A stretch of 64,000 bases of DNA, taken from assembly GCA_029263455.1 (NCBI GenBank), contig JAJCXM010000019.1, positions 124,001-188,000 on the forward strand. Direction: 5' to 3'. Under the pieces are notes generated by a model. That model searched no databases, was not told the DNA's origin, and was given only the letters and a program-made list of their open reading frames with translations. A program made the translations under genes and the position numbers. This document shows positions 37,095 to 46,336 of this stretch, piece by piece (positions within the stretch are counted from its first letter, which is position 1; the number at the start of each line of letters is the position of its first letter). The stretch is from Holophagae bacterium. GTDB lineage: Bacteria; Acidobacteriota; Holophagae; Acanthopleuribacterales; Acanthopleuribacteraceae.

Positions 37095-37571
37095 CTAAGG
37101 GACCGCATGCTCCATCAGGTGATAGATGCCACTTTCTTCGATTTTCACAAAGCCCAGACGGAGGTAGAGTCGCATCGCTGGGTTATTGTGTTCCACATGG
37201 ATCCTCAATGGTTTCCCGGTAGACTGCGATTCGTCAAGCAACTGTGCCAATAATTTACTGCCTAGGCCTTGATTTCTGTACTCGGGCATAAGGGCAATAT
37301 CAATTAACCGAATCTCGTTTTCACGTCGATCAACATAAAGCCGCCCGGCAGGCTGCCCTTCCACTTCAATCAGGTCGAACCGGGCACTCGGGAACTGCTG
37401 CTGGTAATAGGTGTGCTGCGCGTGGAATTGGAATGCTACAAATTTTGCCTTTTCGGCATCACTCCAAGGGATCTGTGCTAACTCCAATGCGCGCGTTGAA
37501 CCATAGAGTCGCTCGAGAAAAGGGAGATCTTTTGGTGTAATTGCCCTCAAACGCCAGGTTTCAATAGACAA
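37095..37571 (-). CDS. GNAT-family N-acetyltransferase, last gene of the collar operon
   Basis: The acetyl-CoA site motif A is clear: IALMPEYRNQGLGSKLL with the R/Q-x-x-G-x-G/A pattern, followed by the strand 'LRIHVEHNNPAMRLYLRLGF', the family's N-x-x-A-x-x-x-Y-x-x-x-G-F element. At 158 residues it is a single-domain enzyme. It starts at TTG 37571, five bases after the stop of the first collar gene, so it is co-transcribed and perhaps coupled. Acetylation of a collar protein or another cassette protein is a reasonable guess; the substrate cannot be read from sequence. Confidence 0.9.
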   Translation of the reverse strand: MSIETWRLRAITPKDLPFLERLYGSTRALELAQIPWSDAEKAKFVAFQFHAQHTYYQQQFPSARFDLIEVEGQPAGRLYVDRRENEIRLIDIALMPEYRNQGLGSKLLAQLLDESQSTGKPLRIHVEHNNPAMRLYLRLGFVKIEESGIYHLMEHAVP

Positions 37572-37576
37572 TTCAG

Positions 37577-38095
37577 TTACTCACTGGGATAAAGGCCTAC
37601 CAAAGCAATGATGTAGTTCAAGGTTAAAAAGGGTTGCAGATTGTTGTGAGCCTGGTCTCCGCCGGTCGATGGTAAGGTTTGCGGTGCCATGGTGACCAAA
37701 TTGTTCGGGGGAGCGTATAGGTTCATACCCAGAGCCCGAGCAATCACGGAATCGTTTTCTACATCATCGTCACCAGCGGGAGCGGGCACGGCTCGCATTG
37801 TATGGGTATGGTTTGGTATTTGCGCTTCTGTAAGCGTGACCGATTCCACACCGCCTCGTTGTCCCAATCGACGCGAAGTCAATCCAGGTCCTTGACCTGG
37901 GTGCATGGGCGCGCGTCCAGCAAGATTTGGCAACGCCGTGGTCGTCTCGCCATCACCTCCATAGGTGGTTCCAATTAACGAAAATAGAGCCGTGTTTTGA
38001 GCAATGGGCAATAGTTGGCCATTGCAAAACGCCCAGCCCTGAGGGGCAAAATTACCGGCAAAAATGCGGATTTCAGCGACAAATGGCTCAGACAT
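37577..38095 (-). CDS. Tail-collar-domain protein 1 (microcystin-dependent-protein type)
   Basis: The 172-residue protein has the phage tail-collar fold signature: MSEPFVAEIR, 'GWAFCNGQLLPI', 'LFSLIGTTYGGDGETTTALPNLAGR', 'RLGQRGGVESVTL' and the C-terminal 'QPFLTLNYIIALVGLYPS'. An NHTH motif and a later QAH-N could place His around a trimer axis, as His-x-His pairs bind metal in T4 short and long tail fibres. There is no signal peptide. GAGGAGG seven bases before ATG 38095 is one of the best ribosome sites in the window, pointing to high expression. It is followed by the GNAT gene and preceded by two paralogues with 12-base gaps. Confidence 0.92.
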   Translation of the reverse strand: MSEPFVAEIRIFAGNFAPQGWAFCNGQLLPIAQNTALFSLIGTTYGGDGETTTALPNLAGRAPMHPGQGPGLTSRRLGQRGGVESVTLTEAQIPNHTHTMRAVPAPAGDDDVENDSVIARALGMNLYAPPNNLVTMAPQTLPSTGGDQAHNNLQPFLTLNYIIALVGLYPSE

Positions 38096-38107
38096 TAGGA
38101 TTCCTCC

Positions 38108-38626
38108 TCAGCTACTTGGATAGATACCGACCAACGCGATAATGAAATGGATACACAAATAGGGCATTAAATTGGTATGGCTACGCGACCCGCCAGTATT
38201 GCTAATTGCCGATGAAGCCATAGCAACCGTTGTGGGCGGGTTCTGAAAATAGATGTCCAGCGGTACATTCGAGCCAGTCACATTCCCCAGGGGTCTGGTT
38301 TCCGTTGCTGTATCGGCCGATCCCTGCATTTGGTGTGAATGGGATGGCATTTGATTGACCGTAAGCGTGACATTCTCGCTACCGGCTCTGGAACCAAGTT
38401 GCCTCGGCGATAGTCCCGGACCTGAGCCTGCATGAATCGGCAATCGACCTCTCAAATCAGGTAATCCAAAAGTCGTTTCGCCGTCACCACCATAAATTGT
38501 TCCAAGTAAGCTGAATAATGCGTCATTCTGCGAAACAGCAAGTAATTGACCGTCGCAAAACGCCCAACCACCAGGCGCGAAATTGCCGGCAAACATGCGT
38601 ATCTCACCTACAAAGGGTTCTGACAT
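38108..38626 (-). CDS. Tail-collar-domain protein 2
   Basis: A paralogue of its two neighbours (172 residues) with the same blocks: 'EIRMFAGNFAPGGWAFCDGQ', 'GTIYGGDGETTFGLPDLRGR', 'QLGSRAGSENVTL' and 'MPYLCIHFIIALVGIYPS'. The variable middle (~95-145) differs most, carrying SHSH and later RSHTN where copy 1 has NHTH and QAHNN. The surface loop therefore seems to diverge while the fold and candidate metal His are kept. GGAG lies nine bases before ATG 38626. It lacks a signal peptide. Confidence 0.92.
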   Translation of the reverse strand: MSEPFVGEIRMFAGNFAPGGWAFCDGQLLAVSQNDALFSLLGTIYGGDGETTFGLPDLRGRLPIHAGSGPGLSPRQLGSRAGSENVTLTVNQMPSHSHQMQGSADTATETRPLGNVTGSNVPLDIYFQNPPTTVAMASSAISNTGGSRSHTNLMPYLCIHFIIALVGIYPSS

Positions 38627-38638
38627 ATGGTTTTGCTC

Positions 38639-39154
38639 CTAATTCTCGCTTGGGAATACACCTTGTAAAGCGATACAAAAGTTTAATGCAAGGTACGGTT
38701 GCATATTGTCGTGTGCCTGGCCACCGCCAACCGACGTCAGCGCTTGGCTAGACATACCCACTAGGTTGTTAGGTGGTTGATACGAAGTATTTGTCGCACG
38801 TGCAAAAACATTGTTTTGTGGGTCATTGGTCGTTGCGTTGTCATCCGAACACATAGCAATATGGTCATGATTGGATATCTCAGCGGCAGAAAGCGTATGC
38901 GTCTCTTCGCCACTTCGTTGCCCAAGCTGATGTGGTGCTACGCCATTAGAGCTGCCAACGTGGATTGGCACCCGTCCGCGCAAGTCCGGCAAAGCAAATG
39001 ATGTTTCGCCGTCACCGCCATAAGTGGTTCCTAATAACGAATAGAGCGACTGGTTCTGATTAATAGGCAAAATCTGGCCATCACAAAAAGCCCATCCCGA
39101 AGGGGCAAAGTTGAATCCGATAATGCGGATTTCTGCGAGAAAGGGTTCAGACAT
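38639..39154 (-). CDS. Tail-collar-domain protein 3
   Basis: The third paralogue (171 residues) lies directly after the giant adhesin gene (24-base gap). Conserved blocks are 'EIRIIGFNFAPSGWAFCDGQ', 'GTTYGGDGETSFALPDLRGR', 'QLGQRSGEETHTL' and 'MQPYLALNFCIALQGVFPS'. The variable middle carries NHDH and QAHDN. GAGGAG lies eight bases before ATG 39154. With three different copies in one operon, a heteromeric or stacked fibre is possible. No other phage structural gene is nearby. Confidence 0.92.
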   Translation of the reverse strand: MSEPFLAEIRIIGFNFAPSGWAFCDGQILPINQNQSLYSLLGTTYGGDGETSFALPDLRGRVPIHVGSSNGVAPHQLGQRSGEETHTLSAAEISNHDHIAMCSDDNATTNDPQNNVFARATNTSYQPPNNLVGMSSQALTSVGGGQAHDNMQPYLALNFCIALQGVFPSEN

Positions 39155-39178
39155 GTCTCTAACTCCTCAGCCAGCTAT

Positions 39179-42100
39179 TCATGGATTACAGGTTCCGTTG
39201 ACAACATTGGTAATGGCGCCACCGATACTGAAAGTCGTTGTGGCCGGGTTATTCAGGCTAAGTACCGTCACTACGGGATCAGCTAAAGCTGCCATACCTT
39301 GCTCAAGATTATGAACGCCGGTGTCCTGATCAATATGTATGCCTTCGCCTAAGCCAGGGAAACCGCCGTCGTTCCCAACACTTGTGTTGCCACTAATTTC
39401 GGAACAAACGGGATTCGTGTCTCGTTGACGGATACTGATCCCGTGGGCGATCATCGTGGCCATATCCACGTTGTTATTTGTGACCGTAATATCCAAAGAC
39501 CCAGGCCCACCTACGATGTCCCTGGCCTCTGCGAAAATACCCTCTGCTTCATGAACGGACACGACATTAGTGTCGATCAGTACTGTGGCGACCGGATCTA
39601 CATCGATGCGTACATTGACACCGCGATCTAGACGATTGGTACAGCCTCCACAAACGGTTCCATCGATCATGTTACCCATGATCGTCGCATCCAGAGCTGC
39701 ATCATCGTCGGCGTTACACAAAATGGCAAAAAAGTTCCCGTTATTAATTGTATTGTTTAGGATTTCAATGGCCGCTGTGGAGTCACTGGCCGTCACCGAC
39801 TGAATGCCACCAGAACCAAAAGCGTTGCCACAGTTGAAGGTATTGCCATCAATGACGCCTTCAAAATCAGCCATGCCTATTGAAGAAAAGATCACACCAA
39901 GCGCACCTTCCGCATTGATGGTAAATGTCGAGTTGTTGACCTCAACCCGTTGTAGCGATGTTCCGTCAGGTTGGATCAGCACGCCGTTTTCGCCGTGCTC
40001 GCTTTGATGGCCAGAGAACGTACAGCCGTCGACAACCAATTCATCACGAGTTCCATCGTCCGCTGTTGTATTCGCCGCAAAAATCCCGTTTTCATTGATG
40101 CTAGGAAAGTCCACATTTTGGATCAGACTAATCCCGAATAGATTCAAGGCATGGATGCCGTTTTCATCATCGCCGGCCGCCCCTACGATGTTGGTGGTGT
40201 CGCTGACGGTGCTTTCCGTCATGGTAAATCCGACAACGTTTTGCAACAGAACTTCGTGATCGTTGGCATTGGAAATAGTCATGTAATTGAGTGAAGGCGA
40301 CGTTGACGTATTGATGTCCACGCCATTTTGGGTAGAAGCGTTGATAATGCCACCCGAATTAGCGGTTGAACCATCGCCAGTGACTTGGAAAGAGCCTGTC
40401 GTTCCGGTCGTATTCAATACAATCCCACTGGTCGCACCGTTGACGTGGATCTGTCTGAAAGTCACACCCGGTGCGCCTATTGTGGTGTTTTGGATGGTGA
40501 CACCCACGCCAGTGATTGGCGTTGCCATCGAGCCAATGGCATTATTGATCCCAGTTGCTGAGACCGTCCCGCCACCGGTCGCGGTGAATGCATTGTTAGC
40601 GCCCGTATCCAAATCCAGATCGCCACTGAAATTGATGGTGGAACCCGTATTGTTGTTGAGAAAGATTCCGGTCCCGCTATCGCTAATATTGCCGTTAAAG
40701 GCCACCGTTCCAGCCATGCGATTCATGACTTCTACCGATCGACTGGCCGTATTCGTGATCGAGCCAGCGTAGGTTACATCACCCTGGCCGCCGCTGACCT
40801 GGAAGGCGATACCGCCGGCACCGCTGATGTCACTAGCAGCACCGTTAATCGTGACCGAACCCACATTGCTGCTGAGACTAATCCCGTTATTAGGGGCACT
40901 ATTATGATTGATGTCAAGACTAGAAAAGGTGACGCTGGCTCCCATGCTTGAGGTGATCATCAAGGAATCTGTATTGTCAGTCGTTTGGTTGTCGATAGTG
41001 GTGTCTCCAAAGACAACAACTTGGTTGATGTTAGAAATCTCAATGCCCACGTCGTCGCGGTTATCTATGTTTAGGTCACCCAAGGTGGTGCTCATTGACC
41101 CACCTGAAACCAACACGCTTGTTTGGCTGGCGTTATTGATGACGGAAGTGCCTGTGACCGTAACTGGACTTAGCACATTTACCAACCGTATGCCATTGCC
41201 CGGTGAATTGGAGGATGTCGGGTTTTGGAAGTTAAACATTCCAGCCGTGTTTTCGATGTTGATGGCAGGACCGCCATTTGCGTTGAACGTTGGCGATGTA
41301 CCTGTGAGATTAACCGTGCCGCTATTAATGGCGATGAGTCCGGTACCGGTCACAGTGGTCATATTACCTAGGTTATTGAAGGTAAATGTGCCTGGCGAAC
41401 CGTTAATTCGAATGGCATCGGTGCCGTTGGCCGTAATTGTGGTGTTGCCAAAGTTGGCTGAATCGCCGCCTAACGTAAAACTGGAGTCGATGTTGACGCC
41501 GCGGGTACTCGCATCTGAGATCGTTGTATTTGTCGCGGAGAAACTACCCGTCACTCCTGCGGTTATCTCGATCCCATGGTTTGCACTCATGTCAGACTGA
41601 ATATTGTTGAACGTCATAGCAATCGCCAATGGACCCGCAAGATCCAACGCCATGCCGCCATTCGTCTCGATATTGCTCGTGCCCATTACATTCACGGTGC
41701 CGCTGTTGGCAGCGTCAATCCCTCGAGTGGTCGTGAAAGTTCCACCAATATTCAAGTCGGTAAACGTGAAAACCGACGCGGGATTGTTAAACAACCGAAT
41801 CGCCGTGCCCAACTGATCGATGGTCAAACCCATGGCATTGACCGTGAACCCACCAGGGTCCGAAAACTCAACCCGGAACCCGGATCCGCTTGCGCCCGGC
41901 ATACCCAAAATATTGGAATTAGTGATGGTCAAAAGGCCAGCGCGCCCAAATAACGCTAGTCCGTCGCTGGCGTTACTGGTTTGGAAGGACACATAGTCGA
42001 TCGCTGCAGTGCCCACCTTACCACTCGCGTGGCCTTGTTTCCTGGGCTCGATCCCTGCTGCAATACCAGCGCTGTTCTGCGGCTGTAGCGTCATGCCTTG

Positions 42101-45100
42101 CACCGTATTGTTCATAGCAAGTGTCACCACATCACCATTGGCACCATTGGTGTTGGTGATGACCGGGCCATTGGCGATCGATGGATTGCCACCTACCACA
42201 TTGAGCGCAACCGTATCCACCACCAGGTCGATGCCTTCGCCATGAAGTATTTGGCCGTCTAGCAGAGTAATGCCGGCAGGCGTGGCCGCATCGTAGGCCA
42301 TTGCGGCATCGTAAACAAAGATGCGATCGCCCACGTCTGGATCATCGGTCGCCATCATTCCTTGTTCGGCCATGAAGGCCGGGATGTTGTTAAAAGGACT
42401 GACCGAAGACCCGATTCCTGCACCCGCGTCGCCGTCGATGAACCAGACCATGTCGACCACATCAATCGTTACAGTTCCCATGGCCGTCATCGGCATACCT
42501 GGATCGTTGTCTGAAACCGTGTAGGTGAAGGTGTCCGTAAGGGTGGTTTCACCCAGAGGTGGCTGGTACGTAAATTCACCCGTCGTCATATTCATGGCAA
42601 TTGCGCCGCCAGCTGTACTAGCGGCGTCAAAGGCTGTAATACTCAGGAGTCCTGGCGTTTCTGCGTCTGTGTCGTTATCAAGAACGTCACCCATGACGAA
42701 TACGCGAGGCGTGGTGACGGCAGAGGCATTAGCAAATTCGAAGGTTGTGTTACCAATAGCTCGGTTGCCGGCTGTCTGAAAGTTTTCGTCCAAAATGATC
42801 GGGGGGTCGTTGACGCCGGTGATAGTCAAGGTAACGGTAGCGGTTTCCGCACAGGTGCCCGAACCATCGTCAATCGTGTAGGTAAACATATCAGTGGTCA
42901 TTTGCCCGGCCGTTAAGACAAAGGCGCCGTTGGCATCGTAACTAAAGGTTCCATTGGCGTTGACCGTGAGCAAGGCCCCCGAGGCCAGGGCGAATTGTAC
43001 GCCCACATTGGCTGAGTTACCGTTGACGGCCGTCACATCCAATCCATCACCTTCAATGTCACTGTCAGGTGTCGTCGGGTTAGCCACTAACACATCGCCG
43101 TTGAGCACCATGTTCTCAAGTGTGCCTACTGCATCGTCAACCGCCACTGGGCAATCATTTACGCCATTGATGGTGACGGTGACAGTAGCCGTCTCAGCGC
43201 AGGTACCCGATCCGTCGTCAATCGTATAAGTAAACATTTCCATAGCACTGTCGCCCACGCCCAAGGACTCGTAGCCACTGCTGGGATCGAAGCTGAAGGT
43301 GCCATTGGCATTGACTGTGACTAATCCAGAGCCCAATGCGATCTGAATGCCCACATTAGCTGGGTTACCGTTGACGGCAGTAACTACCAGGCTATCGCCT
43401 TCAGGGTCACTATCAGGCGTGGTTGGATTGGCGGCATAGACGTCGCCATTGAGTAACGTATCTTCGTCAGTTGTCGCGGCATCGTCAACGGCAACGGGAC
43501 AGTCGTTAACGCCGTTGATGGTGACAGTAACCGTAGCCGTCTCTGTGCAGGTGCCCGATCCGTCATCGATGGCATAGGTAAAGCTGTCCATAGCCATATC
43601 GCCAGCGGCTAACGCATCAAACGCACCATTAGGGTCATAACTAAAAGTTCCATTGGCGTTGACCGTAACCAATGCACCAGAACCCAAGGCAATCTGCATA
43701 CCTACGTTAGCGCCTACTCCCTGCACCTGAACCACCGTCAGCATGTCGCCTTCAATATCGCTATCGGGCGTGGTGGGATTGGCCACTAGCACATCACCGT
43801 TAAGCAAGGTATCTTCGTCAGTGCTAACCGCATCATCCACCGCTGTTGGGCAATCGTTGACCCCATCAATCGTGATGTCGACCGTTGTAGAGAGTTGCGC
43901 CAATCCTGTACAACCAGAACCGTCGTCAATCGAATAGGTAAAGCTATCCATGGCAGATCCACCCACCGACAGCGATTCAAATTGACCATTAGGATCGTAG
44001 GCAAAGGTTCCGTCGGTGTTGACCGTCAACAATGCACCCGAACCCAATGTGATTTGGACACCTACATTGGCAAGCGATCCGTTAACTGCTGTGATATTTA
44101 GTACGTCTGATTCTGGATCCGTATCCGCGCCGCTGCCGTTGTCGACCGTGACATCGCCATTCAATAGGGTGTCTTCGTCGGTCATAACTGCATCCGCAAC
44201 TGCGGTTGGGCAGTCGTTGACGCCATCTATAGTAAGCGACACGGTTGCCAACTGGGCACAAGTCGCCGAGCCATCGTCAATGGCGTAAGTGAAACTGTCC
44301 ATGGCGGTGTCGCCTACAGCTAAGCTCTCAAATTGGCCGTTGGGATCGTAATCAAAGGTGCCATCGGCGTTGACAGTTACCAATGCGCCGGAACCTAATG
44401 TGACTTGCACGCCGACATTGGCTGGCATGCCTTCCACTTCGACCACATTTAGCGGATCACTTTCTGGATCACTATCCGGACCTAACCCGTTGTCTACCAA
44501 CACATTACCTGAGGTGGGTGTATCTTCGTCGGTAGTAACCGCATCATCGGCAGCGAAGGGACAATCATTGACACCGTCAATGGTGACGGTCACGGTCGCA
44601 GCCTCACTGCAAAGAGCGGTGCTGTCATCCAATGAGTAAGTCCAGGAATCGGTATCCATTTGACCGGGCGCCAGCACGTCGAAGGCGCCGTTGGGGTCGT
44701 AGGCAAAGGTTCCGTCCATGTTCTGAGTTAGCAATGCGCCCGAAGACAGCGAAACTTGTACGCCTACATCTCCTGCCATGCCGTTAACGGCAACCACAAC
44801 CAAAGGGCCTGGGCCATCAATATCGGTATCCGGTCCGTTGCCATTGTCCAGTAATACATCGCCGATGAGCAGAGTGTCCTCATCGGTTGCGACGGCATCA
44901 TCCTGAGGTACTGGGCAATCGTTGACCGCGTTGAAGATAATGCTAAATGACTGAGAAGCGGAAGTATCCACGCCACCATTCATCATCCCGCCATCGTCCA
45001 TTAGGACCAATTCAATGACTGCTGTGCCGTTCGCATCCGGCTCATTTTCGAAAGTCAGGTCTCCGCTAGTTTCGTCTACTGCAGGAGCACCCGTCATTGA

Positions 45101-46336
45101 AAAAAGTGCAGGGTTGCTGTTGTTAGTTACGATGAATGTCAAGATTTGGCTCGACTCATTGGCCGGACCCGCGCTGATGGCAGTTGCCCAGCCAGGAACC
45201 GTTTGTGGGCCTATATCCTTGTCGATCTGTTGATCAGCGCCCGCCAAGAAACTCGGCACATCGTTAACAGGGTCAATGGTTAGTTCGACGGTTGCGGGCA
45301 CCGAATTCACAATGCTGTCGTTTACGACAAACGAAAAGCTGTCGAGTCCAAAGTAATCTGCGTTAGGGGTATAGTCGACGGAAGCTGATGTTGCATCAAT
45401 TGGTGTGATCGCGCTTAAAAGGCCATTACTAGGTCCCGTATCGATAGCGAACGTAAGTGGCTGTCCTTCAGGATCCATACCCGTCAAGGTAATGGTCATT
45501 GGTGGATCGTCCTCAAGCAACATTTGCATTTGAGGATCGGCAATAGGGGCAAGATTTAAAACAGCATCTATGCGTAGATAGAGCGATTGTGCATTAGGGC
45601 TAATGCCTTGCACACAGTAAAAGAAAGCCAAAATATCAGGCGCATTGCCATTATCGCCGCTTGGATCCGTAGCAACAGGACCGCCCGACCAATCATTCGC
45701 GTCGCCGTCAAGGACAATGCTTGGACCAAACCCCACAAATGTGATGGACGCCACCAGTAAAAAGACCATTATCGCGGCGCGTTGATTAGGATGACGGCGC
45801 ATCCACCAAATGGCCACGATCATCATCAAAACTATCCATACTATGAGTAGCCATTGAGAAAGCGTTGGCACAGGAATGAATAGCAGAAACGAAATCGGAT
45901 TTCCGTCCGCCAAAAGCAATGCGTCCTCATCGCCGCCCTGCCCACTGGCCGTCAATGCAGACCGTACGTAGCCTGTGGGAGTTGAAAAAACCGACATCGG
46001 GTACAGCGTCTCAATGACATCGGAACCGTTGAGCCCATTTCCCTGACCTACCGACCATCCGCCAACATTAACGGATACAGGTGCGGCAAACACCAAGCCT
46101 GTACAATCGGCGATCGAGACATCTGTAACCGTCATAGTTAACTGATCGACGGTTGTGATTAGCACTTGTTCGGCACCAAAAAAATCGCCATCTACCGTGT
46201 TTACGGTACAACCCGTATTCGGATCATCATCAAGATCAAGAGGAATACGGAATTCAACGGTCTGGGCCACTGACCATATCACCGAAAGCCCAAGTACAAC
46301 CGCACACCGAGTCAAGAAACGCGCTGCGTGAATCAT
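39179..46336 (-). CDS. Giant secreted adhesin: internal IPTL-like segment, cadherin/VCBS repeats, beta-helix
   Basis: About 2385 residues. ATG 46336 has AAGGG eight bases upstream and is preferred over GTG 46345. A signal peptide (to ~27) leads to a ~130-residue domain ('DLDDDPNTGCTV', 'GGWSVGQGNGLNGSDVIE'). The PVPTLSQW sequence, a hydrophobic helix and WMRRH (~155-182) form an IPTL-type signal, here internal. A second hydrophobic stretch (~187-203) and a 'LDGDANDWSG' domain follow. Then come two cadherin-like domains, six near-identical ~115-residue VCBS/RapA2-like repeats each opening VNDCPxAxDDA, a seventh divergent one, and a C-terminal ~1050-residue right-handed beta-helix ('FNNIPAFMAEQ' start, many N-x-x-I/V-x-x-N rungs). 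It heads the collar-GNAT operon. The predicted role is a surface fibre or adhesin; the ligand is unknown. Confidence 0.9.
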   Translation of the reverse strand: MIHAARFLTRCAVVLGLSVIWSVAQTVEFRIPLDLDDDPNTGCTVNTVDGDFFGAEQVLITTVDQLTMTVTDVSIADCTGLVFAAPVSVNVGGWSVGQGNGLNGSDVIETLYPMSVFSTPTGYVRSALTASGQGGDEDALLLADGNPISFLLFIPVPTLSQWLLIVWIVLMMIVAIWWMRRHPNQRAAIMVFLLVASITFVGFGPSIVLDGDANDWSGGPVATDPSGDNGNAPDILAFFYCVQGISPNAQSLYLRIDAVLNLAPIADPQMQMLLEDDPPMTITLTGMDPEGQPLTFAIDTGPSNGLLSAITPIDATSASVDYTPNADYFGLDSFSFVVNDSIVNSVPATVELTIDPVNDVPSFLAGADQQIDKDIGPQTVPGWATAISAGPANESSQILTFIVTNNSNPALFSMTGAPAVDETSGDLTFENEPDANGTAVIELVLMDDGGMMNGGVDTSASQSFSIIFNAVNDCPVPQDDAVATDEDTLLIGDVLLDNGNGPDTDIDGPGPLVVVAVNGMAGDVGVQVSLSSGALLTQNMDGTFAYDPNGAFDVLAPGQMDTDSWTYSLDDSTALCSEAATVTVTIDGVNDCPFAADDAVTTDEDTPTSGNVLVDNGLGPDSDPESDPLNVVEVEGMPANVGVQVTLGSGALVTVNADGTFDYDPNGQFESLAVGDTAMDSFTYAIDDGSATCAQLATVSLTIDGVNDCPTAVADAVMTDEDTLLNGDVTVDNGSGADTDPESDVLNITAVNGSLANVGVQITLGSGALLTVNTDGTFAYDPNGQFESLSVGGSAMDSFTYSIDDGSGCTGLAQLSTTVDITIDGVNDCPTAVDDAVSTDEDTLLNGDVLVANPTTPDSDIEGDMLTVVQVQGVGANVGMQIALGSGALVTVNANGTFSYDPNGAFDALAAGDMAMDSFTYAIDDGSGTCTETATVTVTINGVNDCPVAVDDAATTDEDTLLNGDVYAANPTTPDSDPEGDSLVVTAVNGNPANVGIQIALGSGLVTVNANGTFSFDPSSGYESLGVGDSAMEMFTYTIDDGSGTCAETATVTVTINGVNDCPVAVDDAVGTLENMVLNGDVLVANPTTPDSDIEGDGLDVTAVNGNSANVGVQFALASGALLTVNANGTFSYDANGAFVLTAGQMTTDMFTYTIDDGSGTCAETATVTLTITGVNDPPIILDENFQTAGNRAIGNTTFEFANASAVTTPRVFVMGDVLDNDTDAETPGLLSITAFDAASTAGGAIAMNMTTGEFTYQPPLGETTLTDTFTYTVSDNDPGMPMTAMGTVTIDVVDMVWFIDGDAGAGIGSSVSPFNNIPAFMAEQGMMATDDPDVGDRIFVYDAAMAYDAATPAGITLLDGQILHGEGIDLVVDTVALNVVGGNPSIANGPVITNTNGANGDVVTLAMNNTVQGMTLQPQNSAGIAAGIEPRKQGHASGKVGTAAIDYVSFQTSNASDGLALFGRAGLLTITNSNILGMPGASGSGFRVEFSDPGGFTVNAMGLTIDQLGTAIRLFNNPASVFTFTDLNIGGTFTTTRGIDAANSGTVNVMGTSNIETNGGMALDLAGPLAIAMTFNNIQSDMSANHGIEITAGVTGSFSATNTTISDASTRGVNIDSSFTLGGDSANFGNTTITANGTDAIRINGSPGTFTFNNLGNMTTVTGTGLIAINSGTVNLTGTSPTFNANGGPAINIENTAGMFNFQNPTSSNSPGNGIRLVNVLSPVTVTGTSVINNASQTSVLVSGGSMSTTLGDLNIDNRDDVGIEISNINQVVVFGDTTIDNQTTDNTDSLMITSSMGASVTFSSLDINHNSAPNNGISLSSNVGSVTINGAASDISGAGGIAFQVSGGQGDVTYAGSITNTASRSVEVMNRMAGTVAFNGNISDSGTGIFLNNNTGSTINFSGDLDLDTGANNAFTATGGGTVSATGINNAIGSMATPITGVGVTIQNTTIGAPGVTFRQIHVNGATSGIVLNTTGTTGSFQVTGDGSTANSGGIINASTQNGVDINTSTSPSLNYMTISNANDHEVLLQNVVGFTMTESTVSDTTNIVGAAGDDENGIHALNLFGISLIQNVDFPSINENGIFAANTTADDGTRDELVVDGCTFSGHQSEHGENGVLIQPDGTSLQRVEVNNSTFTINAEGALGVIFSSIGMADFEGVIDGNTFNCGNAFGSGGIQSVTASDSTAAIEILNNTINNGNFFAILCNADDDAALDATIMGNMIDGTVCGGCTNRLDRGVNVRIDVDPVATVLIDTNVVSVHEAEGIFAEARDIVGGPGSLDITVTNNNVDMATMIAHGISIRQRDTNPVCSEISGNTSVGNDGGFPGLGEGIHIDQDTGVHNLEQGMAALADPVVTVLSLNNPATTTFSIGGAITNVVNGTCNP
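42795..44935 (-). repeat. Six near-identical ~345-base VCBS-type repeats inside the giant gene
   Basis: Repeat starts, marked by the codons for VNDCP, fall near 44925, 44575, 44215, 43860, 43505 and 43155; a divergent seventh starts near 42805. Each copy has the order VNDCP-DDA-TDEDTLLNGDV, then GSGALVTVN, then DGTFxYDPNG, then DSFTYxIDDGSGTC, then VTVTING. The high DNA similarity makes the array prone to expansion or loss by recombination. Confidence 0.85.

Noticed and set aside
37577-39154. Prophage remnant suggested by three tail-collar genes
   Set aside because: No other phage gene, integrase or attachment repeat was seen within reach, base composition does not obviously change, and the genes sit in an operon with the giant adhesin and an acetyltransferase.
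40287-41953. Several long plus-strand open frames opposite the beta-helix part of the giant gene (40287-40772, 40908-41600, 41576-41953)
   Set aside because: They are mirror frames of low-complexity Asn/Thr/Gly-rich repeats on the coding strand, lack ribosome sites, and their translations are repetitive Val/Pro/Ser-rich sequence with no motif.
42795-44935. Possible CRISPR or tandem satellite from the regular ~345-base repeats
   Set aside because: Repeat units are far too long, have no spacers, and translate into conserved VCBS/cadherin domains in frame.
45780-45860. A separate gene start at the internal ATG (45802) just after the IPTL-like segment of the giant protein
   Set aside because: The frame is continuous and GGTGG directly abuts the ATG with no spacing, so it is not a good ribosome site. 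Processing or fusion is more likely than a second start, but this is not excluded.
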